NCBI GenBank assembly: GCA_900763675.1
Contig: CAAFLE010000030.1
Span: forward strand, 1 to 21,088
DNA: 21,088 nucleotides
Source: an uncultured Oscillospiraceae bacterium
Lineage (GTDB): Bacteria > Bacillota > Clostridia > Oscillospirales > Oscillospiraceae
Direction: 5' to 3'
Both the position numbers and the translations under genes were made by a program. Each line of letters opens with the position of its first letter. Position 1 is the stretch's first letter. Positions 6,825 through 13,588 of the stretch are shown here, one piece after another. The notes beneath the pieces were generated by a model. It was given only the letters and a program-made list of their open reading frames with translations, made no database searches and was not told the origin of the DNA.

Positions 6825-8093
6825 ATGAAGAAAAAAATCGCCATCGTCGGATTCGGATGCGCAGGGTATTACGCGGCGAAAACGCTGCGGAAATACGATG
6901 GGGACTGCGAGATCGACGTATTCTCCGACACTGACACCGCGCCGGCAAACCCGCTTCTGACGACGTACTATGTCTCGGGAAAAATCCCCAGAGAAGAAAT
7001 GTTCCCGTTCGGCTCGCTCGAACAGGTGATCCGCGAGGAGAGAATCAATTTCTTCCCGGATCGCCCGGTGAAAAAGCTGCACGCGCTCGAACCGTCGCTG
7101 GAATTTTCCGACGGGGAGAAACGCCGCTATGACGACGTTATTCTCGCCACCGGCTCGCACCCGCTCGTCCCGCCCATCCCCGGACTGCCGGAGGAGGGCG
7201 TGTACACCATGCGCACCGTAGACGATGCCGACGCAATGCTTGCCGGCGTCGTTTCGGGCATGGACTCGGCGCTTGTCGTCGGCGCGTCGTGGGTCGGCAT
7301 CAAGGTGGTCGAGGCGCTGCACCGCCGCGGCGTAGCCTGCACGCTCGTCGATCAGGCGCCGTACATTTTCTCCACCGCCGCTTTCCCGGAAACGGCGAAG
7401 GTCTGCGAGGCGTATTTTGAAAGTCTGGGCGTAAAGCAGCGCTTCGGCTGCGGTCTCTCGTCCATGGAGAAAACGGAGGACGGTATCGTATCGCGCTTCA
7501 GCGACGGCAGCGAGATCAAAACGTCCGTCGTCGCGCTGTGTCTGGGTCTCCGCGCCAGCGTCGGCTTCGTCGATCCGGCGGAGGTCGAAATGGGTCGCGG
7601 CGTGCGTACCGACAGCCATATGCAAAGCAGCGTACCGCACGTCTATGCCGTCGGCGACTGCTCGGAGTCCGTCGAGCTGATGAGCAAAATGTACATGGGC
7701 GTCAACCTCTGGGCAAACGCCGTCAATCAGGGCAAGATCGCCGCAAAGCACATTCTCGGCATCCCGGCAGAGTATGAGGGCAGCTTTGCCCACAACATCA
7801 CGCACGTTCTCGGCATGGACTTTGTCGGTCTCGGCAGCCCGCGGCTCGAAGGGGAGAAGATCTCCTCCGGCGCCGGTACGGCGCAGGATTTCGTCATGGT
7901 CACGGTGAAGGACCATGTGCTGCAGTGCGTGAACATTCTTGGAAACTACCGGTGCAGCGGAACGCTGAAAACGTGGTTCCTCCGCCAGCAGGAAAATCCC
8001 GCGGGGAAAATGCCGCTGAGCATCCGCGCCAACCTTCTCCGCGAGGGCTTCACGGAAAAATTCATCGAACAGATCGGAGGCGGAACGCTTTGA
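6825..8093 (+). CDS. FAD-dependent NAD(P)H oxidoreductase
   Basis: A 422-residue flavoprotein of the two-dinucleotide-binding-domain (Pyr_redox_2) family, soluble and without signal peptide. The FAD-binding GxGxxG is GFGCAG at residues 9-14; 'VILATGSHP' is the central ATG motif near residue 105; a second nucleotide-binding stretch 'SALVVGASWVGIKVVEAL' near 150 is for NAD(P)H; 'VYAVGDC' near 270 binds the FAD ribityl chain. No redox-active CxxC is seen, so it resembles ferredoxin/rubredoxin reductases and the small subunit partners of iron-sulfur enzymes rather than thioredoxin reductase. Its stop codon overlaps the likely start of the molybdenum enzyme, indicating it feeds or drains electrons for that complex via the iron-sulfur protein. 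Confidence 0.85.
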   Translation: MKKKIAIVGFGCAGYYAAKTLRKYDGDCEIDVFSDTDTAPANPLLTTYYVSGKIPREEMFPFGSLEQVIREERINFFPDRPVKKLHALEPSLEFSDGEKRRYDDVILATGSHPLVPPIPGLPEEGVYTMRTVDDADAMLAGVVSGMDSALVVGASWVGIKVVEALHRRGVACTLVDQAPYIFSTAAFPETAKVCEAYFESLGVKQRFGCGLSSMEKTEDGIVSRFSDGSEIKTSVVALCLGLRASVGFVDPAEVEMGRGVRTDSHMQSSVPHVYAVGDCSESVELMSKMYMGVNLWANAVNQGKIAAKHILGIPAEYEGSFAHNITHVLGMDFVGLGSPRLEGEKISSGAGTAQDFVMVTVKDHVLQCVNILGNYRCSGTLKTWFLRQQENPAGKMPLSIRANLLREGFTEKFIEQIGGGTL

Positions 8094-10240
8094 CGGAACA
8101 GGAACGTATGCTGAAAGCAAAGATCCCCGGCGAGGAGACCGGCATTGAGATCCGGCACTCGATCTGCGACATCTGCACGGGGATCCATTGCGGTCTGGAC
8201 GCCTATGTCAAGGACGACGTCCTTCTCAAGGTCGAGGGCACGGAAGGCTATCCCATCAACAACGGTAAGCTCTGCACGAAGGGCGCCTCAAACCGGCAGT
8301 ATCTTTACCGGCAAAACCGCATCAAAACGCCGCTCAAGCGCATCGGACCCCGCGGCAGCGGCGAATTCAAGGAAATTTCGTGGGATGAGGCGCTCGACGA
8401 GATCGCCGCACAGCTCAACAAGATCAAGGCAACCTACGGTCCCGAAAGCGTCGCGTGGTTTGTCGGCTATCCCAAGTGGCCCCGTGCCTGGGTGCATCGG
8501 CTGACGCACTCGTTCGGCAGCACGAATTTCGGCGCGGAAAGCTCCACGTGCCATACGTCGATTCTCATGGCGTGGGAAACCGTCGCGGGACAGCCGTTCC
8601 GCCCGGACTTCGCCCATAACAGCGATCTGTATGTCGGCTGGGGCAACAACACCATGATCAACGAATACACCACGGCAAGAACGCTCATCGACTTCAAGAA
8701 GCGCGGCGGAAAGATCATCATCATTGATTCGAGAAATACCGCTACCTCGCAGAAGCTCAGCGACGAGTTTTTGAAGATCCACCCCGGCACCGACGGTGCG
8801 CTCGCATGGGGCGTTGCAAACTATCTCATTGAGAACAATCTGTACGACAAGGCGTTTGTCGAAAAGTATGCCCACGGCTTCGAGGAATACCGCGCCTACG
8901 CCAAAACGTGGACGCTCGAAAAGACCTCCGAGGTCACCGGCATCCCCGTCGAGCAGATCCGTCTCCTCGGCGACGCATACGCCCAGGCGAAAAAGGTGAG
9001 CATCTACGCGCCCTCTGCGACGATCGCGCACAACCGCAACGGCTACAATACGCTGCGTGCCATCCTCTGTCTGCAAGTCATCACCGGCAATATGGACCGC
9101 GAGGGGACGGAGCTTCCCGTCTATCCCGGTCTCATTCTCAGCGACGGCGGCTTCCCCACCATGCAGGAGGACTTTGAGCAGTCGCTCCGCCCGAAAAACT
9201 GCAAAAACCGCATTGCATGGGGCAAATTCCCCGTGTGGGACGCGTTGGTGGACGAGTTCCAGCTTGCCGACTATACCCGGCAGGTCAACGAGGAAACGCC
9301 GTATCCGATCAAGGGGCTGATGGCGTTTGGCATGAACCACCGGATGTATCCGCAGCCGCAGAAGATTCTCGATGCGAACGACAAGCTGGACTTTGTCGCT
9401 GCCGCAGACATCATTATGACGGACGTCTGCCGCCATGCCGACATCGTGCTGCCGACCTGCACATCCATGGAGCGGCGCGAGCTGAAAGCCTATGGCGGCG
9501 GGTATCTCACCTGCACGCAGCAGTGTGTGCATCCGCTGTATGAATCGCGCCCCGATACGGAGATCGTATGCGAGCTTTCCAAGCGTCTCGGACTGAACGA
9601 CCCGCTGCTTGCCGCCGGATACGAGGAGACGATGCGCTATCTTATCAGCAATCTGGATGTTACGCTGGAAGAGCTGGAGGCGTCGCCCCTGCCGGTAAAG
9701 GTGAAGGAATATGCGCCGCACGCACCCGGCGAACTGCTGAAAAACGGTTTCAAGACGAAAACCGGCAAGCTCGAGCTGTATTCGGAGCTGATCCGGGACG
9801 TCGCCGCCGAAGCCCACCGGGCGGACCTTGACCCGCTCCCGGTCTGGTACAGCGGCTACGACGACGCGCCGAAGGAGGAATATCCCTTCACGCTGATCGC
9901 CGGCTCGCGCATTCCCAACGCCATCCACTCGCGTATGCACGAGTGTATGCCGTGGCCGCGCACGCTCCGCCCGAACCCTGCTGCCGACATCCACCCGGAG
10001 GACGCGGCGCGGCTGAATATCGCCTCCGGCGACCGCATCGCGCTCTACACGCCGAAGGGCGAGATCGAGGTGGAGGCGCACGTAACCGCCGCAGGCAGCC
10101 CCGGCGACATCTATATGTTCCACGGCTACGCCGAAGCGGACGTCAACAAGCTCATTCCGGATGTCCATCTCGACCCCTATTCCGGCTTCCCCGGATACAA
10201 CCTTGTCCGCTGCGGACTGAGAAAGGCGGCGCAGAAATGA
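8090..10240 (+). CDS. Molybdopterin oxidoreductase, catalytic subunit, cytoplasmic
   Basis: About 716 residues, DMSO-reductase superfamily (Mo-bis-pyranopterin). Residues 22-65 hold the [4Fe-4S] motif with Cys26, Cys29, Cys34 and Cys62 (HSICDICTGIHC, then GKLCTKG); the spacing is Cx2Cx4C, one longer than the usual Cx2Cx3C. Cys154 in 'GAESSTCHTS' is the likely metal ligand. The C-terminal molybdopterin-binding domain starts near residue 600 ('LIAGSRIPNAIHSRMHECMP'). There is no twin-arginine signal, so it stays in the cytoplasm. I choose the TTG at 8090, overlapping the previous stop codon, because GGAGG lies at 8076-8080; ATG at 8108 would remove six residues. The substrate is unknown: this superfamily covers reductases, dehydroxylases, transhydroxylases and formate dehydrogenases. 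Confidence 0.87.
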   Translation: MTEQERMLKAKIPGEETGIEIRHSICDICTGIHCGLDAYVKDDVLLKVEGTEGYPINNGKLCTKGASNRQYLYRQNRIKTPLKRIGPRGSGEFKEISWDEALDEIAAQLNKIKATYGPESVAWFVGYPKWPRAWVHRLTHSFGSTNFGAESSTCHTSILMAWETVAGQPFRPDFAHNSDLYVGWGNNTMINEYTTARTLIDFKKRGGKIIIIDSRNTATSQKLSDEFLKIHPGTDGALAWGVANYLIENNLYDKAFVEKYAHGFEEYRAYAKTWTLEKTSEVTGIPVEQIRLLGDAYAQAKKVSIYAPSATIAHNRNGYNTLRAILCLQVITGNMDREGTELPVYPGLILSDGGFPTMQEDFEQSLRPKNCKNRIAWGKFPVWDALVDEFQLADYTRQVNEETPYPIKGLMAFGMNHRMYPQPQKILDANDKLDFVAAADIIMTDVCRHADIVLPTCTSMERRELKAYGGGYLTCTQQCVHPLYESRPDTEIVCELSKRLGLNDPLLAAGYEETMRYLISNLDVTLEELEASPLPVKVKEYAPHAPGELLKNGFKTKTGKLELYSELIRDVAAEAHRADLDPLPVWYSGYDDAPKEEYPFTLIAGSRIPNAIHSRMHECMPWPRTLRPNPAADIHPEDAARLNIASGDRIALYTPKGEIEVEAHVTAAGSPGDIYMFHGYAEADVNKLIPDVHLDPYSGFPGYNLVRCGLRKAAQK

Positions 10241-10743
10241 AGCAGCGTATGTTTACCTTTGATATGTCGAAATGTGTCGCCTGCGGCGCGTGCAGCGTCG
10301 CGTGTATGGACCAGAACGACATCGACCCGGCGGAAGAAGTCCCGTTCCGCCACATCCACCGGCTGGAGCGCGAGAGCGGCGGTCATGTACATTTCATGGA
10401 GCTTTCCATGGCGTGTATGCACTGCACCGACGCGCCCTGCGTCGCCGCCTGCCCGACCGGCTGCCTGCGCAAGGACGAGGAGACCGGGCTTACGGTCTAC
10501 GATAACTCCGTCTGCATCGGCTGCCACAGCTGTCTGATGGCGTGTCCGTTTGAAGCGCCGTCCTTTACGGCGGCGGGCAAAATGGTGAAGTGCGACGGCT
10601 GCATCGAGCGCCAGCGCCACGGGCTGCTGCCCGCCTGCGTGCGCGTATGCCCGTTCGACGCGCTGAAAATGGTGGACGCGGAAACGCCCGAGGACAACAA
10701 CTGGGAGCGCACCATGGAGCGGCTCGACGAACCCGAGCAATAA
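10237..10743 (+). CDS. Four-cluster [4Fe-4S] ferredoxin-like electron-transfer subunit (DmsB/NrfC type)
   Basis: 168 residues. Four cysteine groups can be read: CVACGACSVAC (13-23), CMHCTDAPCVAAC (60-72), CIGCHSCLMAC (93-103), and CDGC (119-122) with CVRVC (134-138), enough for four [4Fe-4S] clusters as in DmsB, PsrB and NrfC. An extra cysteine at 76 (CPTGC) is present. The start codon overlaps the stop of the molybdenum subunit as ATGA, so the two are translationally coupled and form a complex. No DmsC/NrfD-like membrane anchor follows; instead there is a terminator. Electrons probably pass between this subunit and the FAD protein encoded upstream. Confidence 0.9.
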   Translation: MKQRMFTFDMSKCVACGACSVACMDQNDIDPAEEVPFRHIHRLERESGGHVHFMELSMACMHCTDAPCVAACPTGCLRKDEETGLTVYDNSVCIGCHSCLMACPFEAPSFTAAGKMVKCDGCIERQRHGLLPACVRVCPFDALKMVDAETPEDNNWERTMERLDEPEQ

Positions 10744-10805
10744 AAGCAGATCCTCTATTATTCCTCTCTTCTTTGCACCCCTCGCAATTTTTCCCCGGCA
10801 GAAAA

Positions 10806-10843
10806 ATCGGAGAAAGCCGCAAAAACGGCTTTCTCCGATTTTC
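10806..10843. terminator. Bidirectional intrinsic terminator
   Basis: A perfect 14-base stem (10806-10819 with 10826-10839; core GGAGAAAGCCG) with loop CAAAAA, flanked by an A-run on the left and a T-run on the right. It ends the molybdenum-enzyme operon on the + strand and the acyltransferase operon on the - strand. Confidence 0.88.
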
Positions 10844-10869
10844 TGTCTCGGTATAAAAAAGCGCGGCGG

Positions 10870-10985
10870 TCAGCGCGTTTCCGCATCGAGCGCGGTAAGC
10901 TCGGCGCGGAGAGCGGCGTAAAACTGCGCGACGTGGGGCAGGCGTCGTATTCGACGATGACGCCGTCGATATAGCGAAAGCTCAT
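10870..10985 (-). pseudogene. Small gene with apparent frameshift, unknown function
   Basis: A start codon at 10985 overlaps the acyltransferase stop as ATGA and is preceded by AGGAG. The reading frame starts MSFRYIDGVIVEYDACP, then at a run of four C (GGGG on + at 10935-10938) the sense appears to move to another frame, which reads HVAQFYAALRAELTALDAET and stops at 10870, just before the terminator. Inserting one C would give a tidy 38-residue protein. Without the shift the frame runs 75 codons straight through the terminator hairpin, which is unlikely. It may be a mutation, an assembly error at a homopolymer, or programmed slippage. No family recognised. Confidence 0.5.
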
Positions 10986-12139
10986 AAGGACTCCTTTCGC
11001 CGCCGGGGACGCAGCAGAGCGCGGGCAGCGGGCTTTTCCACAAGATACGTGAGTGCGGCGGCGAGAACGAACGCCGCGGCAAAGCAGAGGAGCGTATACC
11101 GTATCTGCCACACGCGCCCCTCGGACATCTGCGGCATTTCGGACGTATACGCCGGGATGTGAAACTCCTTGAGCTTCACGGCGAGGTACTGGTGCCATAT
11201 ATAATAGTTGTAGGAGATCGCGCTCAGAAACCGGAGCGGCTTTTGAGCGCCGGTGCGCGGCAGCTCCGGCGAGCGGGACGCGAAACAGAGAAACGCCGCA
11301 CCGCATACGCCGAGCGGCAGCCGCCAGAGCATCTGCGCGGTTTTCAGCTCGCGGTCGTCCGCGGGATTCTGCGCCCACAGCACGGCGAACACGCCGACGA
11401 GCGCGAGCAGCGCGAGCGGCAGCGCCCACCACCGGCGCGGCGCTCCGGCGCGGCGCTCCGAAAGGTACGCCGCGAGCATTCCGAGCGCGTAAAGATCGAG
11501 CATACAGGGGAGCTGGTTGAAATAGAGCGTCACGTCCGGCAGACGCGAAACGCCCCACCGGCAGAGAAGCGACGCGAGCGTCATCAGCGAGAACGTGACA
11601 TACGGCGCTTTGCCGAACGCCCGGGCGAGCAGCGGAAAGACGAGATAAAACTGCATCTCGACCGCCACGGTCCAGAGCGCGGCGTTGAGGCTCGTCCAGT
11701 AATAGGTGTCCATCGAGAACGTGTGCGTGAACGTGAGGTGCGCGAGAAGATCGCGCCAGAGCGGGGCGCTGCCGACGGCGCGTCCGCGCACGAGCGCGAA
11801 GAGCGCGGCGACGAACACCGCGAGCAGGTAGCACGGCAGAATGCGGCAGAGCCGCCGGCGGTAAAACGCGCCGGCGTCCAGCCGTCCGGCGGTGCGCACA
11901 AGCGGCTGGTAGAGCAGAAACCCCGTGAGCAGCAGCGTGAGGTCTACAAGCATATACCCGCGCCGGACAATGCGCTGGAGATTGAAATAATGCCCGCCGA
12001 GCGTGAACGAGGGGTCGAGCCACGACTGCTGCCAGATGTGGAACCACGCCACGGTAAATATACAGAGAACGCGCAGCACGTCCGCCGCCGGGAAATACCG
12101 GCGTCCCGGCGCGGCGTTCAGAGGGAGAGAATCTCGCAT
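10982..12139 (-). CDS. Acyltransferase family 3 membrane protein (OafA/NolL-like)
   Basis: A 385-residue membrane protein with about ten hydrophobic segments. The N-terminal 'FPAADVLRVLCIFTVAWFHIWQQ' contains the conserved R and the catalytic-type H of the family; the 'LNAALWTVAVEMQFYLVFPLL' stretch is the typical 'lWSLavEeqFYl' signature. Such proteins O-acetylate or otherwise acylate cell-surface sugars such as peptidoglycan or polysaccharide. The C-terminal end is Arg-rich (RPRRRKESL). The start at 12139 lies 22 bases inside the phosphoesterase gene and is preceded by GGAG. Target glycan unknown. Confidence 0.85.
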   Translation of the reverse strand: MRDSLPLNAAPGRRYFPAADVLRVLCIFTVAWFHIWQQSWLDPSFTLGGHYFNLQRIVRRGYMLVDLTLLLTGFLLYQPLVRTAGRLDAGAFYRRRLCRILPCYLLAVFVAALFALVRGRAVGSAPLWRDLLAHLTFTHTFSMDTYYWTSLNAALWTVAVEMQFYLVFPLLARAFGKAPYVTFSLMTLASLLCRWGVSRLPDVTLYFNQLPCMLDLYALGMLAAYLSERRAGAPRRWWALPLALLALVGVFAVLWAQNPADDRELKTAQMLWRLPLGVCGAAFLCFASRSPELPRTGAQKPLRFLSAISYNYYIWHQYLAVKLKEFHIPAYTSEMPQMSEGRVWQIRYTLLCFAAAFVLAAALTYLVEKPAARALLRPRRRKESL

Positions 12140-12585
12140 TTGAACTCCGTCCCTTTCACGGTGATCCTGCCGTAGGTCTGCCGCCCCATGCCCGCCGAGC
12201 CGGGGTTGAAGAGCGTCACATCGCCCATGCGGAGAAAATCCGCCTCGTGGGTATGTCCGAAGAGCGCGAGCGCCGCGCCGGAAAAGTGGGCGGCGTTGGC
12301 AAGACTTTCATAGCCGAGCTTGACGTTGTAGCGGTGACCGTGGGTCATGAAAATGCGCACGCCGTCGGCGGTGAAGAGGAGATTCTCCTCGGCGTCGCCG
12401 CGGTAAAAAGCGTCGCAGTTGCCGCGCACATAGCGCAGATCGAGCGACGGGAAATACGCGGCGATCGTCTCGGCGTCGCGGACATAGTCGCCGAGATGCA
12501 GCGCCATGTCGGGCTTCTGCTCTTCAATGGCGGCGAGCATCGGCTCGGTCACGCCGTGGGAATCGGAAAAAACGGCAATACGCAT
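12118..12585 (-). CDS. YfcE/MJ0936-type metallophosphoesterase
   Basis: A 155-residue calcineurin-like phosphodiesterase. The metal-binding motifs appear in order: SDSHG (8-12), LGDYVRD, VRGNCD, MTHGHRY and FGHTHEAD. Length and motifs match the YfcE group, small phosphodiesterases with broad activity in vitro and unclear natural substrates. The ATG at 12585 is chosen because the family begins with M-R-I-x-V-x-SD; an in-frame ATG at 12612 would add a charged nine-residue extension. It is the first gene of a minus-strand operon with the acyltransferase. Confidence 0.88.
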   Translation of the reverse strand: MRIAVFSDSHGVTEPMLAAIEEQKPDMALHLGDYVRDAETIAAYFPSLDLRYVRGNCDAFYRGDAEENLLFTADGVRIFMTHGHRYNVKLGYESLANAAHFSGAALALFGHTHEADFLRMGDVTLFNPGSAGMGRQTYGRITVKGTEFKCEILSL

Positions 12586-12636
12586 AAAGCACTCTCTTTC
12601 TTCCCTCTGCATATAATCTACAAGGGGGTGGAACGG

Positions 12637-12879
12637 ATGAAGGATATGGAAAAGCTGGGCGCGGAGCTGCTTGCCGGGCGGCAGGGCGGCGCGATCCGCG
12701 CTCTTGCCGACTCGCCGGAGGCGAAAAAGCTGGGTGCGGCGCTTGACGGCGCGGCGGCGGAGCGGGCGGTGCGCAGCGGCGATCCCGCGCAGCTCAAAGC
12801 GCTGCTCACGCAGATCCTCGCAACGAACGAGGGCAAAGCCCTTGCGGAAAAGCTCTCCCGGCTCGGAAACGGAAAATGA
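12637..12879 (+). CDS. Small helical protein of unknown function (first of three)
   Basis: 80 residues, alanine- and leucine-rich, probably all helical, soluble, and without a signal peptide. It begins MKDMEKLGAELLAGR and ends KALAEKLSRLGNGK. GGGGGTG at 12624-12630 is the likely ribosome binding site. It is divergent from the phosphoesterase gene and overlaps the next gene by four bases (ATGA). I do not recognise a family; similar small proteins exist in Oscillospiraceae from memory only. Confidence 0.7.
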   Translation: MKDMEKLGAELLAGRQGGAIRALADSPEAKKLGAALDGAAAERAVRSGDPAQLKALLTQILATNEGKALAEKLSRLGNGK

Positions 12880-13238
12880 GCGAGCTGGAGGAACGGCTCA
12901 ACGCCGTGCTGTCCAACCCCGAGGAGATGAGCCGCTTGGCAGACATGGCGCAGAAGCTCATGGGAAATCTTGCGCCCGAGAGCGCCGCGCCGTCCGCGCC
13001 GCCGTCCGGAGGTCTGGCGGGGCTTGCCGCCGGTCTGGGGGGCGGGGGCGGTCTCGGCGGCATCCTCTCGCAGGTGCTCGGGCAGACCGCCGGGGGAAAG
13101 AAGCCGCTTGCCGACGCGCTTGCGCCGTATCTGAGCGCCGACCGCGCCCGGCGGCTTTCGCGTGCGCTCCGCATCGGGGCGGCGGCGCGTATCGCGCTCG
13201 CGGCGTTTTCGGAATGGGGGCGGGGCGATGGCGTATAA
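12876..13238 (+). CDS. Small Gly/Ala-rich protein of unknown function (second of three)
   Basis: 120 residues. The N-terminus is a short helical segment (MSELEERLNAVLSNPEEMSR), followed by a Pro/Ala and Gly-rich middle (about 45-75, including a run of glycines), and a basic C-terminal helix (residues 86-115, SADRARRLSRALRIGAAARI). No transmembrane segment is certain. The start overlaps the previous gene as ATGA and the end overlaps the next by 11 bases, so the three are one translationally coupled operon. Function unknown. Confidence 0.7.
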   Translation: MSELEERLNAVLSNPEEMSRLADMAQKLMGNLAPESAAPSAPPSGGLAGLAAGLGGGGGLGGILSQVLGQTAGGKKPLADALAPYLSADRARRLSRALRIGAAARIALAAFSEWGRGDGV

Positions 13239-13548
13239 CCGCTACAACGGCAGCACCGGCGAGCGCGTGCGCGTGGAGGACGCGCCGTCGCCGGAGAGAC
13301 CGCCCTCGCCTCTCCCGCCGGAGGACGCGCCCGCGCCGGAGCATTCCGCGACGGGCGGAAACGAAAAGACGCCGCCCTCGCCTCTGCTGTCTCTTCGCAG
13401 CGGGCTGGACGGCATCTTCGAGCGTCTCGACCCGAAACGGCTGGAGACCGAGGACCTTCTGGTGCTGGCGATTTTGTGGCTGCTCTACCGGGAGAGCGGC
13501 GACTGGGAAATGCTCATCGCGCTGGGCGCGTACTATTTCAATCTGTAA
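13228..13548 (+). CDS. Small protein with Pro-rich N-half and hydrophobic C-end (third of three)
   Basis: 106 residues. Residues 1-55 are Pro/Glu-rich and probably disordered; the C-terminal half ends in 'DLLVLAILWLLYRE' and 'WEMLIALGAYYFNL', two short hydrophobic stretches that look like a hairpin in or on the membrane. It follows two small genes with overlaps and is ended by a strong terminator. From memory, proteins with a similar C-terminus occur in Clostridia, some near sporulation genes, but I cannot assign a function. Confidence 0.7.
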   Translation: MAYNRYNGSTGERVRVEDAPSPERPPSPLPPEDAPAPEHSATGGNEKTPPSPLLSLRSGLDGIFERLDPKRLETEDLLVLAILWLLYRESGDWEMLIALGAYYFNL

Positions 13549-13550
13549 AG

Positions 13551-13588
13551 GGACGGCTCACGATTTCGGTGCGCCGTCCTCTTTTTTT
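13551..13588 (+). terminator. Intrinsic terminator of the three-small-gene operon
   Basis: GGACGGC (13551-13557) pairs with GCCGTCC (13573-13579), followed by TCTTTTTTT. It lies inside the last codons of the convergent glycosyltransferase gene, so the two transcription units overlap tail to tail. Confidence 0.85.

Noticed and set aside
7925..8089. Longer N-terminus for the molybdenum subunit inside the FAD gene
   Set aside because: The 55 extra codons lie fully within the FAD coding sequence, are Arg/Pro-rich, and have no ribosome binding site; the TTG at 8090 or ATG at 8108 fits the family start.
8090..8180. Tat signal peptide on the molybdenum subunit
   Set aside because: No twin arginine and no hydrophobic core is present before the first cluster cysteine.
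8288..10168. A 626-codon open frame antisense to the molybdenum gene, and similar long antisense frames at 13624-14691, 15791-17344, 11159-12175 and 2205-3110
   Set aside because: High third-position GC keeps the opposite frame open. Their translations are Arg/Ala/Asp-rich without family motifs, while the other strand has clear conserved proteins with ribosome binding sites.
12610..12617. CATATAAT as a sigma-E -10 box for the three small genes
   Set aside because: It is close to CATACAAT, but nothing like a -35 box lies 14-15 bases upstream; a sigma-A reading of TATAAT lacks a -35 as well.
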